The notes beneath the pieces were generated by a model. It was not told the DNA's origin, did no database searches, and saw only the letters and a program-made list of their open reading frames with translations. DNA of 64,000 nucleotides from Alteromonas sp. KUL42 (GTDB taxonomy: Bacteria; Pseudomonadota; Gammaproteobacteria; Enterobacterales; Alteromonadaceae): assembly GCF_006538325.1 (NCBI RefSeq), contig NZ_BJKK01000018.1, positions 17,190 to 81,189 of the forward strand, read 5' to 3'. Numbering within the stretch: position 1 is the stretch's first letter; the number at the start of each line of letters is the position of its first letter. The translations under genes and the position numbers were made by a program. Positions 9,893-20,467 of this stretch are shown here, one piece after another.

Positions 9893-10260
9893 ACAAATTC
9901 CTTTTAAAATTAAAAGCGTAGTTTGTTTTTATTTAGAGCGAGCTGACCTTTGCAGTATATTTTTTCAGCAAAAATCTATAAACCCTAAGCTAACAGCAAA
10001 TATAAATAGGAATAAATGCTCAATCGTTCACAAAACAATACTAAAAGTACATAAACATAAGTTGTGTTTGGTGCCTTAATACTGAATATCTACTGAAGCA
10101 CAAAAATGTATATTAAGCGAGCAATTCCCCTCATTTATATCAATTCTGTGTCGATAACAAGTAAGTGATATATGCATAAGCGTGCGCTTTGAAGTAGTAT
10201 TCGTTTACGTAAGTAGCGTTACAGTTCGAGCCACAATTGTAGTATTTCGGGTAATTTTGT
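9893..10260. other. Divergent intergenic region, 368 bp
   Basis: AT-rich gap between the Sel1 gene (minus) and the cyclase (plus), so it should hold both promoters. I see no convincing consensus. It contains the second copy (9944-9974) of an imperfect 31 bp repeat that also lies beyond the other end of the Sel1 gene. Confidence 0.5.
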
Positions 10261-13200
10261 TTGTCTTCCAAAGTGTTTTTTTCACCACGCGTTATATTGA
10301 CCACACTATTAATGATCTGTAGTGCGTTTTGTTATGCTCAAAAAACTGCTTGGGATAATCTAGCTCATCCGCTATTTTACGCGCCATTGAGCGCCTCTTC
10401 TGCTATCGAAGGTCCGATTGATTCTATTGTCGAAGATAAACAAGGGTTAATGTGGTTCACAACGTCAAATGGGCTTTGGCGTTGGGACTCTCACTTTTTA
10501 ACAAAGGTAAGCTTCCCTTCCACGCTAAACAGTGCAGCATTACCCCAAATTCAGCATACCTTTAAGGACCATCAAAACCGCATTTGGGCTGGCACAAGCG
10601 AAGGGCTATTTTTGTTAGATCAGATGCGAAGTGAGTTAACCCCCGTTGAAGTGCAGAAAGTTTCTGATATCTCCATACAAAACGCCGCAACGGTATCAGT
10701 CGCCAATTCTGAAATCCTTGTTTTGGCTGAAGATAGGAAGTTATTCCAATTCGATATCCTATCAAAACAACTGTCTTCTATCCCCCTTCCCACATCAATG
10801 CGCATATATGCGCTTTGTATCGACGACAAAAACACATTATGGGTAGGGGCAGAAAATGGACTGTACTATGCAACATACGATCACGGAGTATTCGGTGTTT
10901 TACAAAAAGTAAATGCTCTTCCAAATGACGCTCGCATAACCACACTTAAACACCTCTCTTCCGGCCAGTTAATCATTGGTACTGCGCGAGATGGTCTATT
11001 TGTCAAACATCAGAATAAACAATATGAGCACATTGAACTGCAAGGTAATGCACAGTCAGCATGGGTATACAACGTTGTCGAAAAAACAGACAACACGCTA
11101 ATTATTGGTACTTTTGGTCATGGTTTAGTAGAAATTGATTTAGCCAATCGAACACAAAGACACATTCAATCAAATCGACTACAACCTTTAGGGTTACTGG
11201 ATGATAACATCTGGAGTATGTATAAAGATTCCCGTGGGTTAGTTTGGATTGGTGCAGGAAATTCGCTCAATATTTTAGACAGTCGGAATACTGGGATTAA
11301 GCATATTTTTGGAGGGCTAGATGAACCTAACGGACTACCCGAGAGAAAAGTCCATTCTGTCGCAGCATTGCCTGACTCGTTGGTTATTGCCAATGGTCAA
11401 GCAGGGTTAATACAAGTTTCATCCGAAAACGGTGTTCAAAAAGTTTGGTGGCCTTCTTCTAAGGACCCCATTGAAACTTTGTTCATAAACAAACAAGGCG
11501 ACCTCTTTGCCTCGTCAAACTTTGCAACGGTGAGTTTGCCCACTATCAACAGAGTACCGCAACCTATTGGCTCAAGAGAACGTTCCGCAAATACTTTTAC
11601 GGGCGCATTCGCACAGCGTAACAAGACATTGTGGTTAGGCGGCACAGATGGGTTATGGAGGCACTCGCATGCTGCGCCTGATGAAACTAAGCAAATACTT
11701 GATAGCAGTATTCCCGATAGGCGAATTTCCGCATTGCTAACTGATGGCGATGATTTATGGGTGGGAACGTGGCAAGGGCTGTACAAACTAACATTTGAAA
11801 AAAATAGCGATAGTGTCGTTTCAATAACAAGTGCTAAACATCCCCCCCTTCAGCAGCAATTCATCTCTGATATCCTTATAGATAGCCTTAACCAAGTTTG
11901 GGTTACAACGAGTGGTGCTGGCGTATTTGTCAGTGACGCAAGTCAACAATCATGGAAACAAATCACTCATTTAGACAACCTTCCGGGAAACTCTGTTGAC
12001 GCCATTGCAGGTGAAAGTCATAACCGAATTTGGGTAGGCACGTCACGAGGTATTGCTGCCATTAATATAGATGACAAAAAGGTCAATCCAGTAGTAGTGG
12101 GTAAACAAGCCGTCAATACTCCCTACGCCCGCGGAGCAGCTACAAAGACATCAGGTCAAGCATTGGTGTTTGGCGGTAATAATGGTCTGACTATCGTCCA
12201 ACCGTTACTTCTTGATACTATTTCACCTCCCCTCTCTTTGGTATTTACTACTATCAATGTAGTGACTCAGCATGACATTCAGCATCGTGTTGACACATCA
12301 ACAGAAATATTAACCATTGAACCTTTGCCCAAGCGATTGTCCTTCGAATTTGCGGCTCTTGATTATATTTCCCCAGAAAGTATTCACTATCGTTATCGGG
12401 TTGTAGGTCAAGAAGAAATGTGGACAGAATTAGATGCCAACCATCGCAGTATAACATTGACCCGATTAGATCCAGGCAACTATGAACTTGATATTGAATA
12501 CTCATACGACCGTACTAACTGGTATCCAAATACACTTACGCAACGCTTTAGAGTGTTACCCGCGTGGTATCAAACCCCAACAGCTGATGTCATTGCCCTC
12601 ATAGTATTTGCATTCGCCATTTATTTTTTGCATAAATTAGGACTTCGACATCATAGGTATCGACAACGTATTCTTGAACAAAAGGTTGCCGAGCGCACCT
12701 CAGAGTTAGTTGCGGCCAACCAAAAACTTAGTGAGCAAGCTGTCGCACTTGAAAAAGCGAGCCTAACCGATGCGCTAACCGGCTTGAACAATCGCCGTTT
12801 CCTGTTCCAAAACATCAAACGTGATCTACTTAAGATTCAGCGTTACTACAACGATTGCGAAGATAAGAACACTCGTCCAAATTGTGAAAACGACTTGTTG
12901 TTCTTTATTATTGATTTGGACCACTTTAAACGCATAAATGATGCTCATGGTCATCAAGTGGGTGACACTGTACTAATCGAAACCCAGCAGCGTCTAAGGC
13001 GTGTTTTTCGCGATACAGACTATTTAATTCGCTGGGGAGGGGAAGAGTTTTTAGCCGTAGCTCACAACTCATCACGACACGATGCCCACTACCTGGCAGA
13101 AAGAGTTGTCACTATTATCAATAATGCAAAATTTCGAATAAATGAGCAAACAGCCCTCAAAGTCAGTTGCTCAGTAGGCTTTGCGCCATACCCTTTACAG

Positions 13201-13407
13201 CAGCAACACTATGACTTTTTCGACTGGCACACTACAGTTGCTGTCGCTGATGCCGCATTATATGAGTCGAAAAGTCGCGGTAGAGACACATGGACCGGTG
13301 TTTTGTCCATTAAAGAACACGCTTCTGAAAACAGTTTAAGTTTTATCAAGCAACAACCTTCACGAATTTTTGATTTTGCTGAGAGTATTGTTCGGCCTAA
13401 ACCTTAA
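10261..13407 (+). CDS. Propeller-sensor diguanylate cyclase
   Basis: About 1048 residues: a signal peptide (ICSAFCYA), a large periplasmic two-component-regulator propeller at about 30-660 (repeats such as GLMWFTTSNGLWRW, RIWAGTSEGLFLL, TLWVGAENGLYY), a Y_Y_Y domain at about 690-765, one membrane helix near 780 (IALIVFAFAIYFLHKL), a short coiled coil and a GGDEF domain at about 850-1020. The active site GGEEF is intact and RDTD lies five residues before it, the product-inhibition I-site. I infer cyclic-di-GMP synthesis in response to a periplasmic signal. The start is uncertain: TTG 10261 or GTG 10273, neither with a clear ribosome site; the first ATG would cut the signal peptide. Confidence 0.92.
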   Translation: MSSKVFFSPRVILTTLLMICSAFCYAQKTAWDNLAHPLFYAPLSASSAIEGPIDSIVEDKQGLMWFTTSNGLWRWDSHFLTKVSFPSTLNSAALPQIQHTFKDHQNRIWAGTSEGLFLLDQMRSELTPVEVQKVSDISIQNAATVSVANSEILVLAEDRKLFQFDILSKQLSSIPLPTSMRIYALCIDDKNTLWVGAENGLYYATYDHGVFGVLQKVNALPNDARITTLKHLSSGQLIIGTARDGLFVKHQNKQYEHIELQGNAQSAWVYNVVEKTDNTLIIGTFGHGLVEIDLANRTQRHIQSNRLQPLGLLDDNIWSMYKDSRGLVWIGAGNSLNILDSRNTGIKHIFGGLDEPNGLPERKVHSVAALPDSLVIANGQAGLIQVSSENGVQKVWWPSSKDPIETLFINKQGDLFASSNFATVSLPTINRVPQPIGSRERSANTFTGAFAQRNKTLWLGGTDGLWRHSHAAPDETKQILDSSIPDRRISALLTDGDDLWVGTWQGLYKLTFEKNSDSVVSITSAKHPPLQQQFISDILIDSLNQVWVTTSGAGVFVSDASQQSWKQITHLDNLPGNSVDAIAGESHNRIWVGTSRGIAAINIDDKKVNPVVVGKQAVNTPYARGAATKTSGQALVFGGNNGLTIVQPLLLDTISPPLSLVFTTINVVTQHDIQHRVDTSTEILTIEPLPKRLSFEFAALDYISPESIHYRYRVVGQEEMWTELDANHRSITLTRLDPGNYELDIEYSYDRTNWYPNTLTQRFRVLPAWYQTPTADVIALIVFAFAIYFLHKLGLRHHRYRQRILEQKVAERTSELVAANQKLSEQAVALEKASLTDALTGLNNRRFLFQNIKRDLLKIQRYYNDCEDKNTRPNCENDLLFFIIDLDHFKRINDAHGHQVGDTVLIETQQRLRRVFRDTDYLIRWGGEEFLAVAHNSSRHDAHYLAERVVTIINNAKFRINEQTALKVSCSVGFAPYPLQQQHYDFFDWHTTVAVADAALYESKSRGRDTWTGVLSIKEHASENSLSFIKQQPSRIFDFAESIVRPKP

Positions 13408-13474
13408 GCGACTATGTGTAAAAAAGGTGTTAATGTAAAACAAGCTAAGCAGTTGTTTTTCATACGGACCTTGT

Positions 13475-16400
13475 ATGCTAAGTATTTGGACAGTCGGCAC
13501 GCTTGTTGGCCTTTATCTCATATCACTTTTTGCTGTTGCCTTTTGGGGCGATAAGCGTTTACGCGACAATCAACAACACCCTGTGCTTTATAGTTTAGGG
13601 TTAGGCGTACACTGTACCTCATGGGCTTTTTTCGGAACGACTTCTCAGGCTGCACAATACGGTTGGGCGATTATTCCCACCTATTTGGGTATTATGTTGA
13701 CCATGGCTTTTGCTTTTCCCGTCGTACTGCACATCAGTCGATTATGCCAACAGCACAACATTAGCTCGTTAGCTGATTTAATTTCTCTGAAATACCGACA
13801 CTCACATTTAATTGCGGCTTTCATTACGCTCTTGTGCTTTATAGGAGTTATTCCCTATATTGCGCTTCAACTTGACGCGATCACCAAATCAATTAATTTG
13901 ATCACCGGCGACTTACAAGCAAGTAACCCTCAGGTGAGTATTTATGTCGCGGCACTGATGGCCCTTTTTGCCATTATTTTTGGTACACGTTCACTAAACC
14001 TTACCGACAAACACCCAGGCTTAATACTTACCATTGCCTTTGAATCTGTGATAAAGCTACTAGCATTGTGGGCTGTTGGCATTTTCGTTTGCTTTTATAT
14101 GTTCGATGGCATACTCGATCTTATTGCTAAAGCTTCATCAAATGATGCAGCAAAAGATGTAATTTACACAGATAGCGCTCCATGGGTGTACGTATCTCAT
14201 GTTTTGCTTGGCGTGTGTTCTATGTTTGTTCTTCCAAGGCAGTTTCATATGAACTTTGTCGAGCAAAACGGTGAGGGTGAATTAAGAACCGCACGCTGGC
14301 TCTTTCCATTGTATCTGCTTGGCATGACAATATTTATTCTGCCCATTGCACTTGCAGGAAAACTACTATTACCAAGTACTACGAGCTCTGACGCCTACGT
14401 GCTCGCCCTTCCCTTATTTGCAGATAACATGGCGCTATCTTCTTTTGCATTTATTGGTGGTTTGTCGGCTACTACTAGTATGGTTATCGTGGCGACATTG
14501 GCCATGGGCATTATGATATCGAACAACGTTATAACCCCTTTGTGGTTAAAGGCCAGTTTGAAAACTGCGCCAAACCGCTCCATGCAGCCAACAAAAATCC
14601 TTACTATTAGACGTTTGACAGTATTGGTGGTACTGACTATTGCTCTGTGGTACCACCTCAATATTAGCCAAGCTGCACCTTTGGTAAAAAGTGGTGTTAT
14701 TGCCATAGCGCTCTTGGGCCAGTGTATGCCTGCGTTAATGTTTGGCTTATATTGGCAAAAAAGTACCAGGGCTGCAGCGTTGTGTGGGCTGTTCGCCGGC
14801 TTTGCTTGTTGGGCAATTTTTCTTTTATACCCTAGCCTGTTATCTAGCTACTATTTTAACCCTGCCCCCACTGATGAAGCGCTCGGACTAGGCTTTGTTT
14901 ACTCAATGATAGCCAACTGCATCACATTCATTGTTGTGGCGTTGTTAACATACAAGAAATCACAACATACTGAAGGAAGTATCACACAAAACCAACACAC
15001 TCCTCGCTTAATGGTGAAGGTACGCGACCTTATCACCCTTACCGAGCGAGTGCTTGATGCCCAAGCCCACCGCAAGCTTACTCAACAACTTTCAGTTGAC
15101 TTAAATCGCGCGTTTGCCAGTGGTTACGCAAGCCATGCGCTTATTGAACGGGTAGACCAGCTTCTTGCCGCGCAAGTTGGTGCCCCTAGTGCGCGGATTT
15201 TACTGGGGGCAATTGCAGATACGGGCAGCGAAACCCTTCCTGAATTAGTTGATTGGGTAGAGGAAGCGTCGCAGTCTTTTCAATTTAATCATGAAGTTTT
15301 GCAGTCATCTGTCCAAAATATTGAGCAAGGCATTAGTGTTCTTGATGAAAAGCTACAATTGCTTGCATGGAATGACCGCTATATCGAGCTATTTAATTAT
15401 CCCAAAGGGTTCCTAAAAGCAGGCATGCCGATCACCGATATATTAAATTACAATGCGCAACGGGGGCTATTTAGTAACTCATATGAGCAACAAATTGAAG
15501 ATACTGTGCAAAGCGAAATAGAAAAACGCGTGAGCTTTATGCTTAAAGGCACAAGACACAAATTTGTGCGTAAACAACCCGACGGTAAGGTTATAGAGCT
15601 TAACGGTGCGCCACTCCCTGGTGGAGGCTATGTCACCACTTACAGTGATATTACTGAGTATATCGCCATTCAAAAAGCCCTTGAAATGGCAAAGTCAGAT
15701 TTGGAAGCTCGCGTTATTCAGCGTACCGCTGAGCTTGAGGAAGCAAAGCAGCAAGCCGTGAGCGCCAACGAGAGTAAAACGAAATTTCTCGCTGCTGCCG
15801 GTCATGATCTAATGCAGCCTTTCAACGCCGCCACCTTATTTGCATCTATGTTGAACAAAAAAACTGAAGGCAGTGAACTGGCTAGCTTATCTGAGGGCGT
15901 AGTGAACTCACTAAACAATGCACAAACTTTGCTTACCATGTTGTTGGATATGACAAAACTTGACGCGGGCGCCCTTAAGCCACAAAGAACCACATTTGCA
16001 ATTGATGACGTGTTGCATTCTTTGTTTCAAGAGTTTAGCGTTATTGCTCAGCAAAAAGGTTTGCAGTTGCACTATGTCAAAACCCGCCTAGTTACTTTTA
16101 CCGATAAACACCTTTTCAGGCGAATTATTCAAAACTTACTTTCTAATGCTATACGCTACACCCAAACTGGCACAGTGCTTATTGGTGTCAGAAGAAAAGT
16201 GACTAATAGTCAATGTGGCAACGCGAAGCCCGTGGTAGAAGTGTGTGTTTATGATACCGGTTCGGGTATTCCACTTAGCCAGCAAGAGGTTATTTTTAGT
16301 GAATTTCACCAACTAGAAAACTCTAATAATGCGCAAGGTATCGGACTTGGTCTCACAATAGTAGAACGAGTGTGTAAATTACTTGAACATCAAGTATCAC

Positions 16401-16933
16401 TTTCGTCCATTGTGAACAAAGGAAGTTGCTTTAGAATTTCTGTCCCCAGAGTGAGTGGTCCTGCCAAGCGTTTAGCTAACGAAGATGGCGCTTCAAGCGC
16501 GCCAGACGTTAGTGAAGTAGCAACTAAACAAGAACGCGTTGATGCTAAAAGTGGCAATCAATTTCTAAAGAGACGCCATGTTCTATTAGTCGAGAATGAC
16601 GAACAAGTTGCCCTAGCGATGCAAGCGTTACTCTCAGATTGGGGGGCGGAAGTCGTCTGGGTGACTACCTGTAAAGATGCCGTATTAGCCAGTAAAAAAG
16701 CTGCGGGTAAATTCGATATCTTACTTGTTGACTATCACCTGAACTTTGGAGAAACCGGTATTCAAGTGGCTGAGTCACTCATTAAAGAGAAAACATTACC
16801 TTCATTGAGTATTCTAGTAACCGCCAATAGAAGTAATGAAATTCGGGAAGAGGCCTATGAGGTAGGACTTCAGTATTTACCCAAGCCTGCTAAACCTCTA
16901 GCGTTAAAACGCATGATTAAATCTTTTTTGTAG
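13475..16933 (+). CDS. SSS-transporter-fused hybrid histidine kinase (CrbS/CbrA-like)
   Basis: 1152 residues. The N-terminal half (about 1-500) has about a dozen membrane segments of the sodium:solute symporter fold. Then come a PAS-like region (about 610-740), a coiled coil, a HisKA box with phospho-acceptor His (GHDLMQPFNAATLF), a HATPase with N-box QNLLSNAIRY and DTGSGIP, and a C-terminal receiver with Asp in ILLVDYHLNFG. This architecture is that of CbrA/CrbS kinases, which couple nutrient or acetate status to catabolic genes. The gene converges with a LuxR-type regulator only 9 bp away, the likely partner. Neighbouring genes for acyl-CoA synthesis and hydroxybutyrate use are plausible targets, by inference. 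Confidence 0.93.
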   Translation: MLSIWTVGTLVGLYLISLFAVAFWGDKRLRDNQQHPVLYSLGLGVHCTSWAFFGTTSQAAQYGWAIIPTYLGIMLTMAFAFPVVLHISRLCQQHNISSLADLISLKYRHSHLIAAFITLLCFIGVIPYIALQLDAITKSINLITGDLQASNPQVSIYVAALMALFAIIFGTRSLNLTDKHPGLILTIAFESVIKLLALWAVGIFVCFYMFDGILDLIAKASSNDAAKDVIYTDSAPWVYVSHVLLGVCSMFVLPRQFHMNFVEQNGEGELRTARWLFPLYLLGMTIFILPIALAGKLLLPSTTSSDAYVLALPLFADNMALSSFAFIGGLSATTSMVIVATLAMGIMISNNVITPLWLKASLKTAPNRSMQPTKILTIRRLTVLVVLTIALWYHLNISQAAPLVKSGVIAIALLGQCMPALMFGLYWQKSTRAAALCGLFAGFACWAIFLLYPSLLSSYYFNPAPTDEALGLGFVYSMIANCITFIVVALLTYKKSQHTEGSITQNQHTPRLMVKVRDLITLTERVLDAQAHRKLTQQLSVDLNRAFASGYASHALIERVDQLLAAQVGAPSARILLGAIADTGSETLPELVDWVEEASQSFQFNHEVLQSSVQNIEQGISVLDEKLQLLAWNDRYIELFNYPKGFLKAGMPITDILNYNAQRGLFSNSYEQQIEDTVQSEIEKRVSFMLKGTRHKFVRKQPDGKVIELNGAPLPGGGYVTTYSDITEYIAIQKALEMAKSDLEARVIQRTAELEEAKQQAVSANESKTKFLAAAGHDLMQPFNAATLFASMLNKKTEGSELASLSEGVVNSLNNAQTLLTMLLDMTKLDAGALKPQRTTFAIDDVLHSLFQEFSVIAQQKGLQLHYVKTRLVTFTDKHLFRRIIQNLLSNAIRYTQTGTVLIGVRRKVTNSQCGNAKPVVEVCVYDTGSGIPLSQQEVIFSEFHQLENSNNAQGIGLGLTIVERVCKLLEHQVSLSSIVNKGSCFRISVPRVSGPAKRLANEDGASSAPDVSEVATKQERVDAKSGNQFLKRRHVLLVENDEQVALAMQALLSDWGAEVVWVTTCKDAVLASKKAAGKFDILLVDYHLNFGETGIQVAESLIKEKTLPSLSILVTANRSNEIREEAYEVGLQYLPKPAKPLALKRMIKSFL

Positions 16934-16942
16934 CATTAGAGC

Positions 16943-17575
16943 TTAGTTTTGCTCTATCTGCATGGCGTGCTTAAACGCAATACCCGCTTTTGTCCGATTA
17001 ATAACACCAAGCTTTTTTAGCACTGCAGAAACGTGCTGTTTTACGGTAGATTCCGAAATGGCCAACTCATAGGCTATTTGTTTGTTAAGCAAGCCATCTG
17101 CAACCATTCTCAATACCTTTAATTGATGCGGTGTCAACTGACGTAATCGCATACTGAATTCATCATTATCTGACATATCCACATTAAGTGCTTCGGGCAC
17201 CCAGGTATCACCATCTAGCACCGCTTCTACTGCTTCAACAATACTCTCAACTGACGCAGATTTCGGAATGAAACCACTTGCACCAAGAGCTAATGCTTTT
17301 TGCACAGTCGCAGGAGATTCTTGTGCAGTAACCACCACGACTAAAATGTCGGGGTAACGGGCATGAATAGTTGATAGACCATTTAAGCCTTCATTTCCTG
17401 GCATCGTGAGGTCTAAAAACACCAACTCAATGGCATCATCACTTTCTAATTGTGAGAGGGTTTCTGGGAACGTTGATGACTCCACAATATTGATATCTTG
17501 CATTCCGCCAAGCGCATGGCACATGGCAGTGCGGAAAAGTGGGTGGTCGTCGGCAATGAGAACTTTTACAGGCAT
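16943..17575 (-). CDS. LuxR/NarL-family response regulator (CrbR-like)
   Basis: 210 residues: a receiver domain (1-120) with acidic pair DD at residues 9-10 and phospho-Asp in LVFLDLTMPG, and a C-terminal LuxR helix-turn-helix (about 148-205, LTPHQLKVLRMVADGLLNKQ, ISESTVKQHVSAVLKKLGV). It faces the hybrid kinase tail to tail with 9 bp between stops, so the two may regulate each other by antisense overlap as well as by phosphotransfer. In Vibrio cholerae the comparable CrbS/CrbR pair controls acetyl-CoA synthetase; the same wiring here is inference. Confidence 0.93.
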   Translation of the reverse strand: MPVKVLIADDHPLFRTAMCHALGGMQDINIVESSTFPETLSQLESDDAIELVFLDLTMPGNEGLNGLSTIHARYPDILVVVVTAQESPATVQKALALGASGFIPKSASVESIVEAVEAVLDGDTWVPEALNVDMSDNDEFSMRLRQLTPHQLKVLRMVADGLLNKQIAYELAISESTVKQHVSAVLKKLGVINRTKAGIAFKHAMQIEQN

Positions 17576-17676
17576 GATGCTATCAACTTGTAACTACCTT
17601 GTTAATTAACATATTAACACGTTGATTAAAGAGTAGCGATGACTACCTTTTAAGACGTTGTGAAGCAAGAAATAGA

Positions 17677-17706
17677 AAAGCCTATTTCAAAATAGAAACA
17701 GGCTTT
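17677..17706 (-). terminator. Hairpin terminator after the TonB receptor
   Basis: AAAGCCTATTTC / GAAACAGGCTTT, a 12 bp stem with one G-T pair and a 6 nt loop, about 90 bp past the receptor stop on the minus strand. It also separates the receptor from the response-regulator gene downstream. Confidence 0.65.
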
Positions 17707-17797
17707 GTGAAGTACTGTACTTAATCTGCAAACCTCGTTAAGCAAAAAGTAAGGTTACAATTAAATCCACTACATTCAATTTGTATGGGCATTACGA

Positions 17798-20159
17798 TTA
17801 GAAGCGGTAACCCACTGTTACGTGAACAGTACGAGGGTCGCCATAGTAACCGATAAGCGTGGTATCACCACCAAGGCCAGCTCCATAGTTACCATCATTA
17901 TCCTTCGTTACAAAGTCATAACCACCTACCAAGTACTCTTCATCTGTTAAGTTTTTCACATGAATACCGGCATACCAGTCACCTTCAAGACTTTCCCAAC
18001 GCGCACTTAAGTTCACCATGCCATAGGCATCTTGTTGGATAAGATCGCTCGTTTCAAACAGTAGGTAGTCATCTCGGTAGTAGTAATTTGCGTTAAAGCT
18101 AATATCGCCGAAACTCGTCTCTAGTAAGTAGTTCGCATTCACATTCAATGTATTTTCAGGTGTACTTGCTAAACCAATAAGCGGTGGGATCGCATTGTTC
18201 TTTTTGATCTCAAAATCGATATAACCATATGCCACGTCAAACTGCAGGTTATCTGTAGCCACCCAGGTTACCTCTAACTCTACCCCTTTAGCTGCTGTTG
18301 CAGCGGCATTGCGCAAACGCTGGTCAAGTGCAGTTGGGTCAGATAAGTCACCTTCAACACCAATGTATTGTCTGTCTTTGTGGTCGTAAGAGAACAAGGT
18401 TGTATTAATACGAAGGGTATCCGTAACATCACTTTTCACACCAATTTCGTAACTATCAACCACTTCGGGTTTTACACCAGGCTCTGGCGTTTGTGCTCTC
18501 GGGTTAAAGGTTCCTGATTTAAAGCCTTGTGAATAGCTGGCAAAGAACATGGTGTCACGTGTCATTTGATATTCCACACCTAAGCGAGGTGTAAAGCGAG
18601 ACCAACTTTCCACTGCTGGCGCATCCAGTACACCATCGCCGTCAGAATCGCTACCTAACACTTGCGGGACTAACTGGCCGTCAGGACGTACATAGCCGTC
18701 AATCCAACCAGTGTAAGGATAAGTATTCTCAAAGATAAGCCCATTGTTTACAAAAGCGGATTTCTCTTCATCAGTAAAACGCGCACCTAACGAGAACGAC
18801 AGTTTGTCATTTACATCGTAGTTTAACTGAGTATACGCAGCCCAACTCTCAGAATTATTACAACCGGTCACTTCGCGCGTAAGACCTGGAGCCCCCAGAG
18901 TCGCACCGAGTATGCCAAGTACCGCGTCAAAGTTACCGCAGCTTTCTCCATCATAGAAATATAAGCCCGACACTAGGCTGAAATTATCACCAAAATAGTT
19001 GGCCTGTAATTCATGTGTGTCGTTGCTGTCGTCATACTCTGCGGGTACGTCGAAAATTGGCAGCGGCGTATTGTCAAAGTCGATATTGGTTGGAGAGTAG
19101 CTCTCGCGATGCGAGCCAATGTATTTTAGCTCTAATTTGTCACTAACATTATAGCGCGCCAACCAATTGTACCCTTCTAGTTCCACCTTATTCCACGTTG
19201 GCAAGCTGGTGTATGAATCAAATTTAGAATCGGGTACTGGTGCATCAGTTAAGATACTTGGAATAAGACGATACCCGCCTTTCGCGTTTGAAGTATCTTC
19301 AGTTTTATCCCAACCTATACGGAAAAATAGGTCTTCACTAGGGTGTACTTCAAGGGTTACGCGAGCCGCCCACAAATCTTTGTTGTAGTTTTCTTTATCT
19401 TGATCAGGTAGCGCACTTATTAAGTATTCACCGAAGCCGTCTCGGTTTAAATTGGCATAGCCAACACCTAAATACACGGTATCTTCAATAAGAGGGATTT
19501 GCCCCGTTAGCTTTATGTCTCTTTGATTGTAACTACCGACCGTGGCTTCTACATTCATTTGCGTGTCGCCAGTCATTTCCTTAGTGACGTATTTTACTGC
19601 ACCACCAATGGTATTTTTTCCCATAAAGTGTACCTTGAGGGCCGCGCAATACTTCAATTCTCTGAACATCGAGTAAATCAAGTACTGCACCTTGTGGGCG
19701 CGCAATGTAAATATCATCAACGTAAATGCCCACACCAGGCTCATAACCCCATAGCGGATCTTGCTGTCCCATACCTCGAATGAACGCAGTTAACGTTGAA
19801 TTTGTACCACGACTAGTTTGAAGCGTAGTGTTTGGTGAAAACTGCTGTATTTCAGTTATAACACTGATTCCTTTTTCACCCAATTCAGCTGCACCAACCG
19901 AAGTTATAGAAACCGGTGTCTCCTGCAACGATTCAAGGGTTTTTCGCGCGGTAACTTCAATGCGTTCTAGTTTGACTTTCTCAGCTTTCTGTTCCTCGTT
20001 TGCGTCTTGCGCTAGCGCTGGCACAGAGAGCAACCCTGTGGCAACCGCGACAGCGCACAAACTACGACGAGCAAGTACGTTATTAACAATATTACTTTTA
20101 CCTTCGCTACTGCTGATTGAGCGAGAAACGAAACTATTGGTGTGTGTAGATAGTGACAT
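17798..20159 (-). pseudogene. TonB-dependent outer-membrane receptor, frameshifted in an A6 run
   Basis: Two overlapping reading frames together make one receptor of about 786 residues. The first (20159 down to 19581) has the N-terminus, an exported stretch ending VPALAQ, the TonB-box-like region ERIEVTARKTLESLQETPVS and most of the plug, up to VLRGPQGTLYGK. The second (to 17798) resumes with GKNTIGGAVKYVTKEMTGD and runs to the typical barrel end VHVTVGYRF. The break is at six A's (minus strand; plus-strand T's 19614-19619): with five A's the frame reads straight through. It diverges from the hydroxybutyrate genes, so an oligomer substrate is likely. Either a real null or phase-variable allele, or a sequencing error. 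Confidence 0.85.
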
Positions 20160-20249
20160 AGTGAGTCCTTGTTGTTCTAAGTTTTATTCACTGCCGGATG
20201 TATTGCCTACGGTCCAAATCACTTTAGTTAATTATTTGTTAACAGTATG

Positions 20250-20265
20250 TAGTACCATCGTACTA
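20250..20265. promoter_or_regulatory. Small palindrome between receptor and permease, possible operator
   Basis: TAGTAC-CATC-GTACTA in the 308 bp divergent region 20160-20467, which must contain the promoters of both the receptor and the permease operon. A shared regulator site is possible, but nothing else supports it. Confidence 0.3.
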
Positions 20266-20467
20266 TGGGATTTTCGGAAAAGTAACGTCAAACTTCACTC
20301 CTGTTTTAAATACACTTTTTGCGCTTTGTAGAAATGAGCGATAAAACTCTGGCCTTGAATCATAGCGTTAGCTGGGTTTAGTAGATAAGAGCGACTCACT
20401 CTACAAAGAGAATCGACTTAACTGTTCCGGATCATCTGCGGTCACAGATTTTTAAAGGAAAATAACT

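Noticed and set aside
9893..10260. Search for mobile element ends or tRNA in the larger gaps
   Set aside because: No inverted-repeat ends with target duplications, no transposase fragments other than the RAYT and only one tRNA could be found.
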